Positions 33,368-43,181 of a DNA stretch of 64,000 nucleotides are shown in pieces; the stretch's first letter is position 1; the number at the start of each line of letters is the position of its first letter. The notes under the pieces were generated by a model that was not told where the DNA came from, did no database searches, and saw only the letters and a program-made list of their open reading frames with translations. Position numbers and translations under genes: made by a program. The stretch comes from Marinicella sediminis (GTDB lineage Bacteria; Pseudomonadota; Gammaproteobacteria; Xanthomonadales; Marinicellaceae). Location of the stretch: NCBI RefSeq assembly GCF_002000055.1, contig NZ_MVBD01000016.1:1-64000 (forward strand). The letters are read 5' to 3'.

Positions 33368-35779
33368 TTAGTTACCAATGGGTGATCCTGGTGGTATGGT
33401 TGGTGCCTGGTAGGGCATGGCTTCTGTGGCCTGAAGAAAATGTTGTTTTATGGCTGTCAATGCCATGGCATTGACAGGGTTTTTGTTTCGTTGTTTTGTC
33501 AACCAGCGTTGCTTTCTGTCAAGAAAAGCATGGATTTCAGCCCTGGTGATGGCGGCCAATTGAGGGTCAGTGGCCTTATTCAGTAATTGTTGTAGGGTCA
33601 CCCAGTTGATGCCTTGCTGTACTGCATTGTGGTATGAGTTTTGATGCTTTTGTTCCCATGTTGATTGCCACAACTGTTGCAGAACATCGCTCAATACGGG
33701 CATCTGGTTGTCACGGGCATGGTGTTCGACCAGCCGGTTAAGGCGTTGCGGGTTTAACAGTAACTGCAAACTGTGCAGGGCTGCGGTTTCAGCCACACCC
33801 AGGGCATCAAAGTTAAGACCAGTGCGGTGTTTGAAGTGTTCGCGGTCCCGGTAACTGCCCTCAACCGGAGGCAACAACAGGGGCAACAGCGCTTCATTGA
33901 CAGCCAGGTGCTTCACACTCAGGGTTTGTAAAACAGCATCGAGGGCTTGCTGTTGCTGTTCTGCGCTGACCACAGTGGCAAACACCTGATCCTCACCTTT
34001 GATGGCATAGCGGTAATTCACCCCGCCGATCAGCTTAACAGCTGCTTCGGTCTGATACCGGTGGAACAAATAGACGGGGACCAGGTGACGTTCCAGGCTG
34101 GCCACTGGCTCACCGCTTTTGATGGTGTTGAGGCCAAAGTTATTCAGTGCCTGTTGTCTGACATGAAGCACATCCAATAACCCTTGAGCGGCATCGCGGC
34201 CATTGTCCCACAAATGAGCCATTGGGTGGCTACCACCTGGCATACGGGCATCGCGGTCGGCTATGAACACCTGACCATCTGCCCGGGCTTCAGTCAGCAT
34301 TTGCTGCAGTTGGCTGGCTTCTTCTTCCGGAGCAAATGGCTGATACAGATACCTCAGTGAGAGGGTGTCCCATGAGCCTATGCCCACATCATAGGCATCA
34401 CTCAAATCCAGTTCGCCTGAGGAGGTGACTTTGACCAGGGGGTGTGGATAGTCCATCACCGATGCCCGGTCCAGGCTGCTGGCATAAAAGTTATGAATCA
34501 GCCCCAGGGTGTGACCCACTTCATGAGCAGATAATTGTCGCAGGCGTGCCAGGGCCATGTCTTTGATGGCCTGTTCCACTGCCACCGTGGATTCACCCGG
34601 TTTAAAAGGTGAGAGCAGGCTTTGTGCGATGAGCATGTCCTGCCGGACCCGCAATGACCCCAGAGTGACATGACCTTTGAGAATTTCACCACTGCGGGGA
34701 TCGACGATGCTGGCGCCATATGACCAGCCGCGGGTTGATCGATGTACCCACTGAATGGTGTTATAGCGGATGTCCAGCGGATCGGCACCGGCCGGTAGCA
34801 GTTTGACTTCAAAGGCATTGGAAAAACCAGCAGCTTCAAAAGCATCTGCCCACCAACGCGCACCATCCAGTAATGCCGATCGCACCGGTTCAGGTGTTCC
34901 CGGATCCAGGTAATAAACAATGGGAGCAACTGGATCACTGACAGTCAGTTCGGGGTGTTGTTTTTCCAGGCGGTGGCGTATCAGCCATTGGCGGTTCATT
35001 GATTCACCCAATGGCGCAGCGTAATCTTTAAATGACATGGGTATGCCGCCACTGCGGGGATCAAAATCACGGGTTTTCCAGGGGTGTTCAGGTAACTCAA
35101 CCAGTGAGTGGTGGGTTCGGATACTGAGTACGTCGTTGGTTGGTGCCACCGAACGCACATGTTTGCCCGGCTGATTGCCCTGCAGGGTGATCAGTGCTTC
35201 AAACTCAGTATTTCGAGGAAAATTTTTGGTGTTTTCCGGGTATATCACAGAACGTTGGTTGTCGACACTGAACTGACCTTCTTTGAGTTGCGACAGGCGT
35301 TGGCTGATACCTTGAGAATCACGCAACAGAAAACCGGTCCAGTCCACCAACACAGAGCCCTCTGATTCAGCCACCACAGTGCCTCCCCATAGCACCGATC
35401 TGGCAAAGCCATCTTCAACTGCCTGACGTTCGGCAGGATTATCAGAATGGGCGCGAAATGACTGATTTGGCTCCACCATCAGGACTTTGTTGCCAAAACG
35501 CTGAAATTGCACCAATGCCTGGCCACCTATTTGTCCCCGGTCAAGGCCGATGTCGTTGGAGCCGACACCAGACTGTAAATACCAGATGTACAACAAGTCT
35601 TGATCAAACTGTTCCAGTTGCAGGTAAATCTTACCTTCACTTGGGTCCCGGAAAAAATCGACAAAACCCTCATGAGCTTCCATTTGGGCAGTGAATTCGG
35701 CAATGTTTTTGGTTGTGTCGTCGTTGGCAAAGGTGGGCTGGATGCACAGCAAAAGCATCAGCAGAGACATTCTGGTCAT
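33368..35779 (-). CDS. Secreted zinc-dependent metalloprotease (DUF5117/DUF4953 type)
   Basis: A large exported metalloprotease of 803 residues. The ATG at 35779 follows AAAGGAG and begins a signal peptide (MTRMSLLMLLLCIQPTFA). The N-terminal domain (DLLYIWYLQSGVGSNDIGLDRGQIGG, FQRFGNKVLMVEPNQSFRA) is DUF5117-like. The catalytic domain has RLRQLSAHEVGHTLGLIHNFYAS, an extended HExxHxxGxxH zinc site, with the Met-turn region SVMDYPHP. Family members are common in Bacteroidetes and Xanthomonadales and are probably periplasmic or outer-membrane associated. It stands alone between the acetyltransferase gene and a divergent phnA-like gene. Confidence 0.9.
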   Translation of the reverse strand: MTRMSLLMLLLCIQPTFANDDTTKNIAEFTAQMEAHEGFVDFFRDPSEGKIYLQLEQFDQDLLYIWYLQSGVGSNDIGLDRGQIGGQALVQFQRFGNKVLMVEPNQSFRAHSDNPAERQAVEDGFARSVLWGGTVVAESEGSVLVDWTGFLLRDSQGISQRLSQLKEGQFSVDNQRSVIYPENTKNFPRNTEFEALITLQGNQPGKHVRSVAPTNDVLSIRTHHSLVELPEHPWKTRDFDPRSGGIPMSFKDYAAPLGESMNRQWLIRHRLEKQHPELTVSDPVAPIVYYLDPGTPEPVRSALLDGARWWADAFEAAGFSNAFEVKLLPAGADPLDIRYNTIQWVHRSTRGWSYGASIVDPRSGEILKGHVTLGSLRVRQDMLIAQSLLSPFKPGESTVAVEQAIKDMALARLRQLSAHEVGHTLGLIHNFYASSLDRASVMDYPHPLVKVTSSGELDLSDAYDVGIGSWDTLSLRYLYQPFAPEEEASQLQQMLTEARADGQVFIADRDARMPGGSHPMAHLWDNGRDAAQGLLDVLHVRQQALNNFGLNTIKSGEPVASLERHLVPVYLFHRYQTEAAVKLIGGVNYRYAIKGEDQVFATVVSAEQQQQALDAVLQTLSVKHLAVNEALLPLLLPPVEGSYRDREHFKHRTGLNFDALGVAETAALHSLQLLLNPQRLNRLVEHHARDNQMPVLSDVLQQLWQSTWEQKHQNSYHNAVQQGINWVTLQQLLNKATDPQLAAITRAEIHAFLDRKQRWLTKQRNKNPVNAMALTAIKQHFLQATEAMPYQAPTIPPGSPIGN

Positions 35780-35910
35780 GGGGATTCTCCTTTTGGTGGT
35801 GTCAGTCAGACGATCCATTTTGCCAAGCTGAAGCGGGGTTGTCATCTAAAAAATGCCCATCAGTCGAGATTGCCGATCGCTGCCTGAGTTAACTCCATTA
35901 TAATACCGGT

Positions 35911-36483
35911 ATGAACATTGAATTGATATTACGAGACCGTTCAGCCGGTCAATGTGAATTGTGTGGAGCTGCCGATGATCTGGCATTGTATCAGGTTCCC
36001 CCCGTTGATCAGCCGGACGCAGAAAACACAGCCATGTTGTGTACCACTTGCCGGCAACAGATTGCAGATCCTGAACTTTCAGACCCCAATCACTGGCGGT
36101 GTTTGAATGACAGCATGTGGAGTGAAGTGCCTGCTGTTAAAGTGCTTGCCTGGCGGATGTTGACCCGTTTATCAGCCGAAGGGTGGCCACGGGATTTGCT
36201 GGATATGATGTACCTTGAAGATGATTTGCTTAAATGGGCAAAAGCCACGGGAGAAGGCCAGGAGCGGTTACTGCATCAGGATTGTCACGGCGCTGAACTT
36301 GTGGCCGGAGACACTGTTACTCTGGTTAAAGACCTGAAAGTCAAGGGCGGTGGTTTCACCGCCAAGCAAGGCACGGCAGTGCGCAACATTTCATTGGTCC
36401 AGGATAATCCGCAACACATCGAAGGTAAAGTGGAAGGCCAGCGCATTGTGATATTGACTGAATATGTGAAAAAGTCGCATTGA
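35911..36483 (+). CDS. PhnA/YjdM-family zinc-ribbon protein
   Basis: A 190-residue protein with an N-terminal zinc ribbon (CELCGAADDL ... MLCTTCRQQ) and a C-terminal PhnA domain (VAGDTVTLVKDLKVKGGGFTAKQGTAVRNISLV and GQRIVILTEYVKK). Despite the PhnA name this family (YjdM in E. coli) is not shown to act in phosphonate use, and its role is unclear. Its stop overlaps the TTG start of the GrpB-like gene. Confidence 0.9.
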   Translation: MNIELILRDRSAGQCELCGAADDLALYQVPPVDQPDAENTAMLCTTCRQQIADPELSDPNHWRCLNDSMWSEVPAVKVLAWRMLTRLSAEGWPRDLLDMMYLEDDLLKWAKATGEGQERLLHQDCHGAELVAGDTVTLVKDLKVKGGGFTAKQGTAVRNISLVQDNPQHIEGKVEGQRIVILTEYVKKSH

Positions 36484-36968
36484 CTTACCTGAGCTCCCAT
36501 CAGGCCAGTTGGGCAGAAGACTACCTGACAATCAGACGGGCCATCCTGGCGATTGAAGGTTTGACCATCAGGCTTGACCACATTGGCAGCACAGCGATTG
36601 AGGGATTGATGGCAAAACCCTGTATTGATGTGCTGGGTCAGGTGTCATCCCTGAGTCACCTGAACCCCGCCATTCCCTTGATCAAACAGCTTGGATTCAC
36701 CTGTCGGGGAGCTTATGGAATTGCCGGGCGGATTTATTTCAGCCGGGCAACTGAAACCAAGTGCCATTTACATGTATTTGCCACTGGTCACCCAGCGATT
36801 GAACAACACCTGAATTTTGTCCGGGTAATGAGTCATGCGCCGGAAAAAATAAAAGAATTCAATCAGTTAAAACAACGCTTGCAACAGCGATATCCGAATG
36901 ACAAACAAGCATATCAACGGGCCAAAGCCGGTTTTTATCAACAATTGGATCGCTGCAAGATTCAATAG
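36480..36968 (+). CDS. GrpB-family protein (nucleotidyltransferase-like fold)
   Basis: A 162-residue GrpB/UPF0157 protein: RLDHIGSTAIEGLMAKPCIDVLGQV is the family signature, related to nucleotidyltransferase folds, followed by CHLHVFATGHPAIEQHLNFVRVMSHAPEKIKEFNQLKQRL. The start is TTG at 36480 overlapping the phnA stop, implying translational coupling. Some GrpB-domain proteins are fused to dephospho-CoA kinase; this one is free-standing. Biochemical function is not established. Confidence 0.88.
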   Translation: MTYLSSHQASWAEDYLTIRRAILAIEGLTIRLDHIGSTAIEGLMAKPCIDVLGQVSSLSHLNPAIPLIKQLGFTCRGAYGIAGRIYFSRATETKCHLHVFATGHPAIEQHLNFVRVMSHAPEKIKEFNQLKQRLQQRYPNDKQAYQRAKAGFYQQLDRCKIQ

Positions 36969-37435
36969 TCATCGTCATCGTAGTAGCCAGTGACTGAAAG
37001 TGATGAGCGGGGCATTTCTTTTTTTCCAGCAATGACTCCACGGCATTTTTTCGCACCGCAATTGCATTTGAATTGTCTGAAGAGGTAATCTTCGGTGTCA
37101 CTGTAGTCGATGGTGATGTAATCCCCGGGCTGGATGTCTTTGATGGCTGTGGCAATGTGTTCTTTGGTGTTGATACTGGTGTTGGGGTCACAGGCATGCA
37201 GAAAAAAACCTGTGAAAAACTCATCATTCAGGTGTTTGTTTTTGCCTATCTGAAATGAATGTTCACGCATGGCATTGATTTCTTCTCCAGCCAGTCTGGC
37301 CAGTGTCTGGCCTTTTTTAAATGGTTTTAAACAAACCACCCCTTTACCTGCCACGTGATTTTTAAATTCAACGCGGAAATCCGAAGACTGTGGAAACAGT
37401 GGGTCGTTACCGTACTCTTTGGGATAAATCATCAC
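36962..37435 (-). CDS. SET-domain protein (putative protein-lysine methyltransferase)
   Basis: A 157-residue SET-domain protein. The fold motifs are GKGVVCLKPFKKGQTLARLAGEEI at the start, FFLHACDPNTSINTKEHIATAIKDIQPGDYITIDYSDTEDY (equivalent to the NHSCxPN and ELxxDY motifs) and a post-SET-like cysteine cluster FKCNCGAKKCRGVI. In eukaryotes such proteins methylate histone lysines with S-adenosylmethionine; bacterial members have unknown or host-directed targets. The canonical NHS is changed to LHA, yet DPN and the final DY are kept. The tail YYDDDDY is very acidic. The 3' end overlaps the convergent GrpB gene by seven bases. Confidence 0.85.
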   Translation of the reverse strand: MMIYPKEYGNDPLFPQSSDFRVEFKNHVAGKGVVCLKPFKKGQTLARLAGEEINAMREHSFQIGKNKHLNDEFFTGFFLHACDPNTSINTKEHIATAIKDIQPGDYITIDYSDTEDYLFRQFKCNCGAKKCRGVIAGKKEMPRSSLSVTGYYDDDDY

Positions 37436-37672
37436 CAGAAACCCTCATAATCTAGCTGATTGAATGGCCGAGACCGTTGATGACCGGACCCGCCTCTTTT
37501 TTGCATTTATACTATTAAATCATGGTTTTGCACAATGAATTTTTACCCTGAAATAAAAAATCATCAGCCTTGCAATAAATCATTCAACCCATTGGATAAA
37601 TCATGATCCAATTAACATTTTCAATGGGTGTTGAGCGGTAAACTTTCAGATTCCCCCTATGTTTTTGGTGCC

Positions 37673-39115
37673 ATGAAATCACTGTTAACCTTTTCAGCTG
37701 TGTTGTGTTTTGCCTTTGGGGCCAGACCTTTGCAGGCCGCGGTATATGAAGTGGGCCCGAATCAAGCCCTGTCAAGGATTGGGGAAGTGCCCTGGGCATC
37801 ACTGCAGGCTGGTGATCTGGTGCGCATTCATTGGCGCTCGACGCCCTACCGGGAAAAGTGGGTGATCAATGCCGTGGGAACGGCGATGGCTCCGATTGTG
37901 GTGCAAGGTGTGCCTGGTCCTCAGGGACAATTACCGGTGATAGATGCGGAAGATGCGGAGACCGTTCCTGGCGTCAACTTCTGGAATGAGCGGCGGGGAT
38001 TGATTAAAATTGGTGGTTCCAATACACCCAGTAACCCGATTCCACAACACATCATCGTGGAACATCTGGACCTCAGATCGGCCCGGCCTCCGTTTCAATT
38101 CACCAATGATGGTGGTGGCACCGAAACTTACAGCAACAATGCCGCCAGTTTGTATGTAGAGATCGGTCAGCACATCACCTTCAGAAACAACATCATTCAT
38201 AACAGTGGCAATGGCATCTTTGTTGGTGCCAATGGCGGTGAAACGCAGGATATTTTGATCCAGAATAATCACATTTATGACAATGGCATAGTGGGGCGGA
38301 TTTTTGAACACAATACGTACACCGCGGCCATCGGTATCATCTATGAAGGCAATCGGTTTGGAGCATTGCGCGATGGTGCAGGTGGTAACAACCTCAAAGA
38401 CCGTTCAGCTGGCCTGGTGGTGCGTTATAACTGGATTGAAGATGGTAACCGTCAGCTGGATCTGGTGGATGCCGAAGATTCGGCAGTGCTGGTCAACCAT
38501 CCCAGTTATTCCACCACCCATGTTTATGGCAATGTGTTGATTGAATCTGACGGGCAAGGTAACTCACAGATTCTGCATTATGGGGGCGACAGTGGCACCA
38601 CTGCTGATTACCGCAAAGGCGACTTGTACTTTTACAACAACACGGTGATCTCCACCCGCAGCGGTAACACCACCCTGATGGGGCTGTCGACCAATGATGA
38701 AACTGCACACATGTTCAACAACGTGTATTACGGTACCAGCAACGGTGGTACATTGGCGTTGGTGGGTGGGGCCGGCACCCTTGAGTTCGAACACAACTGG
38801 TTGAAAAGTGGTTGGAACGATTGTCATTGTTCACCAACTGGGGCCGTGATTAACCTGGGTAACAATGTGGTGGGCACTGTACCTGGTTTTAATGATTTCA
38901 ACAACCAGGATTTCAGTTTGGCTGCTTCAAATGAGTTACAGGATGGTGGCATGTCGTTACCAGTCAACCTGATACCTGATCATGATTTATACCGCCAGTA
39001 TCACCGTCATCAGATCATTGACAACCGACCGATACAGGGAAGTCTGGACATTGGAGCGTTTGAACGGTGTGATGAACTGGGCTGTGATTTGATATTTATG
39101 GATGGATTTGATTGA
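37673..39115 (+). CDS. Secreted right-handed beta-helix protein with C-terminal IFMDGFD tail
   Basis: A 480-residue exported protein with signal peptide MKSLLTFSAVLCFAFGARPLQA. Repeating short strands (HIIVEHLDLRSARPP, HITFRNNIIHNSGNGIFVGANGG, QDILIQNNHIYDNG, GLVVRYNWIEDGNRQLDL, THVYGNVLIESDG) are the pectate-lyase/NosD-type parallel beta-helix. Carbohydrate lyase or binding activity is likely for the fold but no catalytic residues can be assigned. The C-terminus GCDLIFMDGFD shares the IFxxGF[D/E] ending of the DUF11 protein at 25896-26903. The ATG at 37673 is chosen for the signal peptide; the frame extends to 37628. Confidence 0.82.
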   Translation: MKSLLTFSAVLCFAFGARPLQAAVYEVGPNQALSRIGEVPWASLQAGDLVRIHWRSTPYREKWVINAVGTAMAPIVVQGVPGPQGQLPVIDAEDAETVPGVNFWNERRGLIKIGGSNTPSNPIPQHIIVEHLDLRSARPPFQFTNDGGGTETYSNNAASLYVEIGQHITFRNNIIHNSGNGIFVGANGGETQDILIQNNHIYDNGIVGRIFEHNTYTAAIGIIYEGNRFGALRDGAGGNNLKDRSAGLVVRYNWIEDGNRQLDLVDAEDSAVLVNHPSYSTTHVYGNVLIESDGQGNSQILHYGGDSGTTADYRKGDLYFYNNTVISTRSGNTTLMGLSTNDETAHMFNNVYYGTSNGGTLALVGGAGTLEFEHNWLKSGWNDCHCSPTGAVINLGNNVVGTVPGFNDFNNQDFSLAASNELQDGGMSLPVNLIPDHDLYRQYHRHQIIDNRPIQGSLDIGAFERCDELGCDLIFMDGFD

Positions 39116-39177
39116 AACTGACAGCCACAGTCAGGATTTTTGGTTACACTATGTGCTTTGACTGAGCACCTGTATTC

Positions 39178-39930
39178 ATGGAAGCTTTCATTGCTTTATT
39201 TTCGGAGCCGCAAACCTGGCTGGCTTTAATGACCCTGATCCTGATGGAAGTGATTTTGGGCATTGATAACCTGATATTCATCTCCATCATCACCAACAAA
39301 CTGCCCAAAGCGCGGCAACGCCTGGCCAGGCAAATAGGCATTCTTTTGGCACTGGTGTTGCGACTGGGTTTGCTGGCCACCATTGCCTTCATTGTGTCAC
39401 TGACCGAACCGGTGTTCAGTATTGGTGATCAGGCTTTTTCCTGGCGTGACCTGATCATGCTGGCCGGTGGTTTGTTCCTGGTGTGGAAAGCGATCAGTGA
39501 AATTCATGAACATGTGGATCCGGATGCGGTGAATCAGGCCAACAACTACAGTGCCATGAAACTGACCTTTGCTGCTGCCATCACCCAGATCATCCTGATT
39601 GATATGGTGTTTTCCATTGACAGCATCATCACCGCCATTGGCATGACCCGGCATCTGCCGATCATGGTGATTGCGGTGGTGGTCGCGGTGGTGGTGATGC
39701 TGATTTCAGCAGAACCACTGTCACGTTTCATCGAACGTAACCCCAGTGTGCTGATGCTGGCCCTGGGTTTCCTGCTGGTGATTGGAACCGTGCTGATTGC
39801 TGAGGGTTTTGGGGTGCATTTTCCGAAGAAATACATTTATGCAGCGATGGCCTTTTCGGTGTTCATTGAAGGCCTGAATATCATGGCCCGCCGGGCCAGA
39901 AGCAAAGCCAGCGGTGCAGGTCATGAGTGA
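39178..39930 (+). CDS. TerC-family membrane protein
   Basis: A 250-residue TerC-family protein with about seven membrane helices. The key acidic motifs are present: [12 protein letters not shown] in the second helix and [15 protein letters not shown] in a later one, where family members such as Alx and MeeF are thought to move Mn2+. Between the halves lies a cytoplasmic loop ([21 protein letters not shown]). Overall it resembles YgdQ/YoaE-type proteins without CBS domains. The next gene (acetyltransferase) overlaps its end by eight bases. Confidence 0.92.
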   Translation: MEAFIALFSEPQTWLALMTLILMEVILGIDNLIFISIITNKLPKARQRLARQIGILLALVLRLGLLATIAFIVSLTEPVFSIGDQAFSWRDLIMLAGGLFLVWKAISEIHEHVDPDAVNQANNYSAMKLTFAAAITQIILIDMVFSIDSIITAIGMTRHLPIMVIAVVVAVVVMLISAEPLSRFIERNPSVLMLALGFLLVIGTVLIAEGFGVHFPKKYIYAAMAFSVFIEGLNIMARRARSKASGAGHE

Positions 39931-40390
39931 TTCTTTTTGGTTCACCGAAGGTGGGCTTGAACGCCCGGAAGTGCATGAGTTACTGCAGGCCCATCTGGAC
40001 CACATGGCGGCCAATTCACCCCCTGAAAGCCGGCATGTGCTGGATCTGGATGGTTTAAGACAACCAGACATTGATTTCTGGACGTTGTGGAAACAACAGC
40101 AACTGGCCGGTTGTGTGGCCCTGAAACACTGGGATCATACCTATGGTGAACTCAAATCCATGAAGACTGCAAATGCCTTCGTGCGCCAGGGTGTGGCGCG
40201 GTATTTACTGGATCAGGTGATCGCTGAATGCCGCGAGCGCGGCTATCAGTGTTTAAAGTTGGAAACCGGTTCCATGGCGTATTTTGCACCCGCCAGGCAG
40301 TTGTATCAGAACCATGGATTTGTGTATTGTGAGCCTTTTGGTCACTACAGGGAAGACCCTAACAACGTCTTCATGTCACTGAAGCTCTGA
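39923..40390 (+). CDS. GNAT-family N-acetyltransferase
   Basis: A 155-residue GNAT protein. [92 protein letters not shown] is the standard single-domain layout, with RQGVA as the acetyl-CoA loop. It resembles PhnO/YsnE-type acetyltransferases. The ATG at 39923 lies inside terC; a GTG at 39914 is an alternative. Substrate unknown. Confidence 0.88.
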   Translation: MSDSFWFTEGGLERPEVHELLQAHLDHMAANSPPESRHVLDLDGLRQPDIDFWTLWKQQQLAGCVALKHWDHTYGELKSMKTANAFVRQGVARYLLDQVIAECRERGYQCLKLETGSMAYFAPARQLYQNHGFVYCEPFGHYREDPNNVFMSLKL

Positions 40391-40393
40391 GCC

Positions 40394-41107
40394 TCACAGG
40401 CTCATCAATTCCTTGAATTTCTGCGTTTGTCGGCGGGACAGTTCAATGTGCGCGCCGCTGCTGAGCTCAATGCGAATGCCCTGAACCCAGGGTTCGATGT
40501 TTTTGATGTGTTTCAGGTTAATCAGCTGGTTGCGATTGGCCCGGAAGAACAAGGATTCATCGAGGCGTTCGGCCAGGTGATTCAGGGTTTTCGGCAGCAT
40601 CGGCCGATGGCCAGCGAAGCAGACAGTGGTGTAATTACCATCCACCTCCATGTGCTCGATTTCGGCCACATCCACAAACCAACAGTCATCACCATCCTTG
40701 AGAAAAACCCGGTCACCGGCGGTCAAGCGTTTGGCCGGTGCCTCGCTGATCTGCTGGTTGATGCGCTCGACGGCCCTTGACAGGTCCGATGGTTCAATGG
40801 GTTTTTGCAGGTAATCCAGGGCATTGTGTTCAAAGGCACGGATGGCATACTGGTCAAAAGCAGTGACAAACACCACCTGTGGCACCCGGTCCAGTTGTTG
40901 CAGCAGTTCAAAGCCATCCATGCCCGGCATCTGAATGTCGAGGAACAGCACATCGGCTGATTGTTGTTGCAGCCATTCCAGTGCCTGTTGCCCGGATTCG
41001 GCTTCACCAGCCACCATGATCTGTGGATGGGCGCTGAGTAAATGCTGTAGTTCCTTGCGGGCCAGCCTGGAATCATCAATGATCAGGGCTTTGAGGTGTT
41101 TACTCAT
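40394..41107 (-). CDS. LytTR-type response regulator
   Basis: A 237-residue response regulator. The receiver domain (about 5-120) has DDSRLARKELQHLL, the phospho-acceptor Asp in VLFLDIQMPGMDGFELL, VFVTAFDQYAIRAFEHNALDYLQKPI. The LytTR DNA-binding domain (about 135-237) shows FVDVAEIEHMEVDGNYTTVCF and FFRANRNQLINLKHIKNIEPW. The ATG at 41107 has GGAG ten bases upstream and overlaps the kinase gene, whose product is the obvious partner. A longer frame to 41194 is not supported by a binding site. Confidence 0.94.
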   Translation of the reverse strand: MSKHLKALIIDDSRLARKELQHLLSAHPQIMVAGEAESGQQALEWLQQQSADVLFLDIQMPGMDGFELLQQLDRVPQVVFVTAFDQYAIRAFEHNALDYLQKPIEPSDLSRAVERINQQISEAPAKRLTAGDRVFLKDGDDCWFVDVAEIEHMEVDGNYTTVCFAGHRPMLPKTLNHLAERLDESLFFRANRNQLINLKHIKNIEPWVQGIRIELSSGAHIELSRRQTQKFKELMSL

Positions 41108-42161
41108 GTTGATTGTTCTCCAGGGGCATGGTGATGGTGGCTGCGACCCAGTTGTCTTTGACCTGTTCAAGCTGAAATTGAGCATCGGTACCATACAACA
41201 ACTGCAAGCGTTGACGCAGGTTGTTCAGGCCGATACCGGTGCTGTCATTGTCTGGTTGTATGCGTCCGTGGTTACCCACCCGGATGCGCAGTTGGTTGTC
41301 ATGTTGATCCACACAGATGGACAGCTCTCCACCGCCGGGCAACAGGCTGATGCCGTGTTTGATGGCGTTTTCTACCAGCAATTGAACCGACAAGGGCGGT
41401 ATCATCGTATGGGCCACTGCCGGCTCGACCTCGATATTGGTCTGCAGTCGCTGTTCAAAATGAATGGCTTCCAGGGCCAGGTAGTTGTTGACGTGCTGGA
41501 TCTCCCGTTCTACTGTGACCTGGGTTTGTTGCTCATACTGAAAGGAGTATTTGAGGATCTCCGACAGGTGGGTGATCATTTGCCGGGTGGTGGGTCCATC
41601 ATCCAATGCCAGGGCGCGCATGTTGTTCAGGCAGTTAAAAATGAAGTGCGGGTTCAACTGGGCTTTGAGGGCCATCAGTTCAGCTTCTTTGACCGAACGC
41701 TCGAGTTCCAGTTCGCGGATGCGTTGCCGGCGGTTGATGCGAAATTGTTTAAGCACCAGATACAACAGGGTCCACAGGCACAGCACAATCCAGTTTTGCA
41801 CCGTGGTCATCAACAAAATGGGCACCGAATAAGCCGCCCAGTTCATCATGTTCAAACCATACATCATCACCATTGAGACGATGAACTGACCGGTCAGGGC
41901 CAGCAGAAAGGTGATCAGCAACAATTGCAGCATCAGCCAGCCATGTTTTTGTTGTTCAAACCAGCCCAGGCGGTGAATCAGGTGGCGCAACAAGCCGGAA
42001 GCCGGCAGGTAATACATAAATGCCGTCATTTGCAGGACCAGGGTGTTCTGGTTCAGCTGACCGCTCATCCAGCCAAAGAACACACCGGTTAACAGCAGGA
42101 AGGTAAACCAACCTGCTGTGTTAACGATCCAGAAGAGGGTGCCTGTGCGCATGATGATCAC
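41100..42161 (-). CDS. LytS-type sensor histidine kinase
   Basis: A 353-residue membrane kinase of the LytS/YehU (His_kinase) class. Four membrane helices span about residues 7-140. A short coiled coil leads to the phospho-acceptor region LKAQLNPHFIFNCLNNMRAL (His in PHFIFN), followed by a GHKL ATPase with PLSVQLLVENAIKHGIS and STGIGLNNLRQRLQLLYG. The start is GTG at 42161, overlapping the hydrolase stop as GTGA; an ATG three codons on (42152) is an alternative. It forms an operon with the response regulator downstream and the hydrolase upstream. No extracellular sensor domain is visible. Confidence 0.93.
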   Translation of the reverse strand: MIIMRTGTLFWIVNTAGWFTFLLLTGVFFGWMSGQLNQNTLVLQMTAFMYYLPASGLLRHLIHRLGWFEQQKHGWLMLQLLLITFLLALTGQFIVSMVMMYGLNMMNWAAYSVPILLMTTVQNWIVLCLWTLLYLVLKQFRINRRQRIRELELERSVKEAELMALKAQLNPHFIFNCLNNMRALALDDGPTTRQMITHLSEILKYSFQYEQQTQVTVEREIQHVNNYLALEAIHFEQRLQTNIEVEPAVAHTMIPPLSVQLLVENAIKHGISLLPGGGELSICVDQHDNQLRIRVGNHGRIQPDNDSTGIGLNNLRQRLQLLYGTDAQFQLEQVKDNWVAATITMPLENNQHE

Positions 42162-43024
42162 TGATTCAGAAAGTCAGTCATTGTAGCAAAATAAAATTCA
42201 GGATCATCCCACATAATGAAATGTTTACCGGTGTCGGTCACCGCCAGCCTTTGATCTGGCATGGCTGCATACTGGGCTCCGTAGGATTGTTGTAACCGCT
42301 CGCGGCTCATGCCATATATTTTGTAAGCGACCCAGGAGCCCATCACCAGGGTGGGGGTTTGGATCACCGCGATTTCATCACGGATGTCACGGGTCATCAT
42401 CTCATACATGGCCTGATTAACCGATGCAGGATCCGAGTCCATGCCCCACTGTTTGGCCAGTTTGATGTGTTCAGGATTGGTGATCATGGAAGCCAGGATC
42501 ATGTCCAGTGAAGCCGCACGCATCTGTTCGGATTGAGATGACATTTGGGCCTTCATGCCATTGGCCATGGCTTTGGAATTTTCTTCAGTGGCACCTGGCA
42601 TGGTCAGAGCCGGAATGAAGGGCACCGCATCAACGATGATGATTTTCTCAAACAGGTTCGGTTGTTCGATGGCCATCAGCATAGACACATAACCGCCCAG
42701 GCTGTGGCCCACGATCACCGGTTGTTGCCAGCCGTGCTGATCAATGTAGGCCAACAATTGATCACGCACCTGGTTAAGGAAGCCCTCGGTGTTTTGTAAG
42801 GGTGGCTGACCGGCAAAACCCGGCAGGGTCACGGTGTGCATTTCATATTGGCCTTTGAATTGCTCAACGGTGCTGTCCCAGACTTCAGCAGCGTTACTCA
42901 GTCCGGGGATCAGCAGCATGGGTTGCCCTTCGCCGTGCACCGTGACTTTGAAATCAAAGTCCCCGGCCAGGGCCGTCAAGCTGGTGAATAAAAAAGCCAT
43001 TAGGGTAAAAGTTCGGTGTTTCAT
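42158..43024 (-). CDS. Exported alpha/beta hydrolase
   Basis: A 288-residue alpha/beta-hydrolase with signal peptide (MKHRTFTLMAFLFTSLTALAG) and a GGAAACAGC binding site before the ATG. The oxyanion region MLLIPGLSNAAEVWDSTV, nucleophile elbow IVGHSLGGYVSML, and C-terminal TDTGKHFIMWDDPEFY with the catalytic His are present, so it should be an active periplasmic esterase or lipase-like enzyme. As first gene of the operon with the LytS/LytR pair, its substrate or product may be linked to the signal sensed. Confidence 0.9.
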   Translation of the reverse strand: MKHRTFTLMAFLFTSLTALAGDFDFKVTVHGEGQPMLLIPGLSNAAEVWDSTVEQFKGQYEMHTVTLPGFAGQPPLQNTEGFLNQVRDQLLAYIDQHGWQQPVIVGHSLGGYVSMLMAIEQPNLFEKIIIVDAVPFIPALTMPGATEENSKAMANGMKAQMSSQSEQMRAASLDMILASMITNPEHIKLAKQWGMDSDPASVNQAMYEMMTRDIRDEIAVIQTPTLVMGSWVAYKIYGMSRERLQQSYGAQYAAMPDQRLAVTDTGKHFIMWDDPEFYFATMTDFLNQ

Positions 43025-43181
43025 GCTGTTTCCTGTGTTGTGTGAATGGTTCCAGTGTACGGATGGGCTGAAAAATGGGTGGTGGTTTTGTATGAGCGGT
43101 CAGATCGGATGATGAGTGGTTTTTCCATTGAGATATGGCAGTGTTGTATAATCCAAACAACTAATTAATTGTCAGAGGGAT

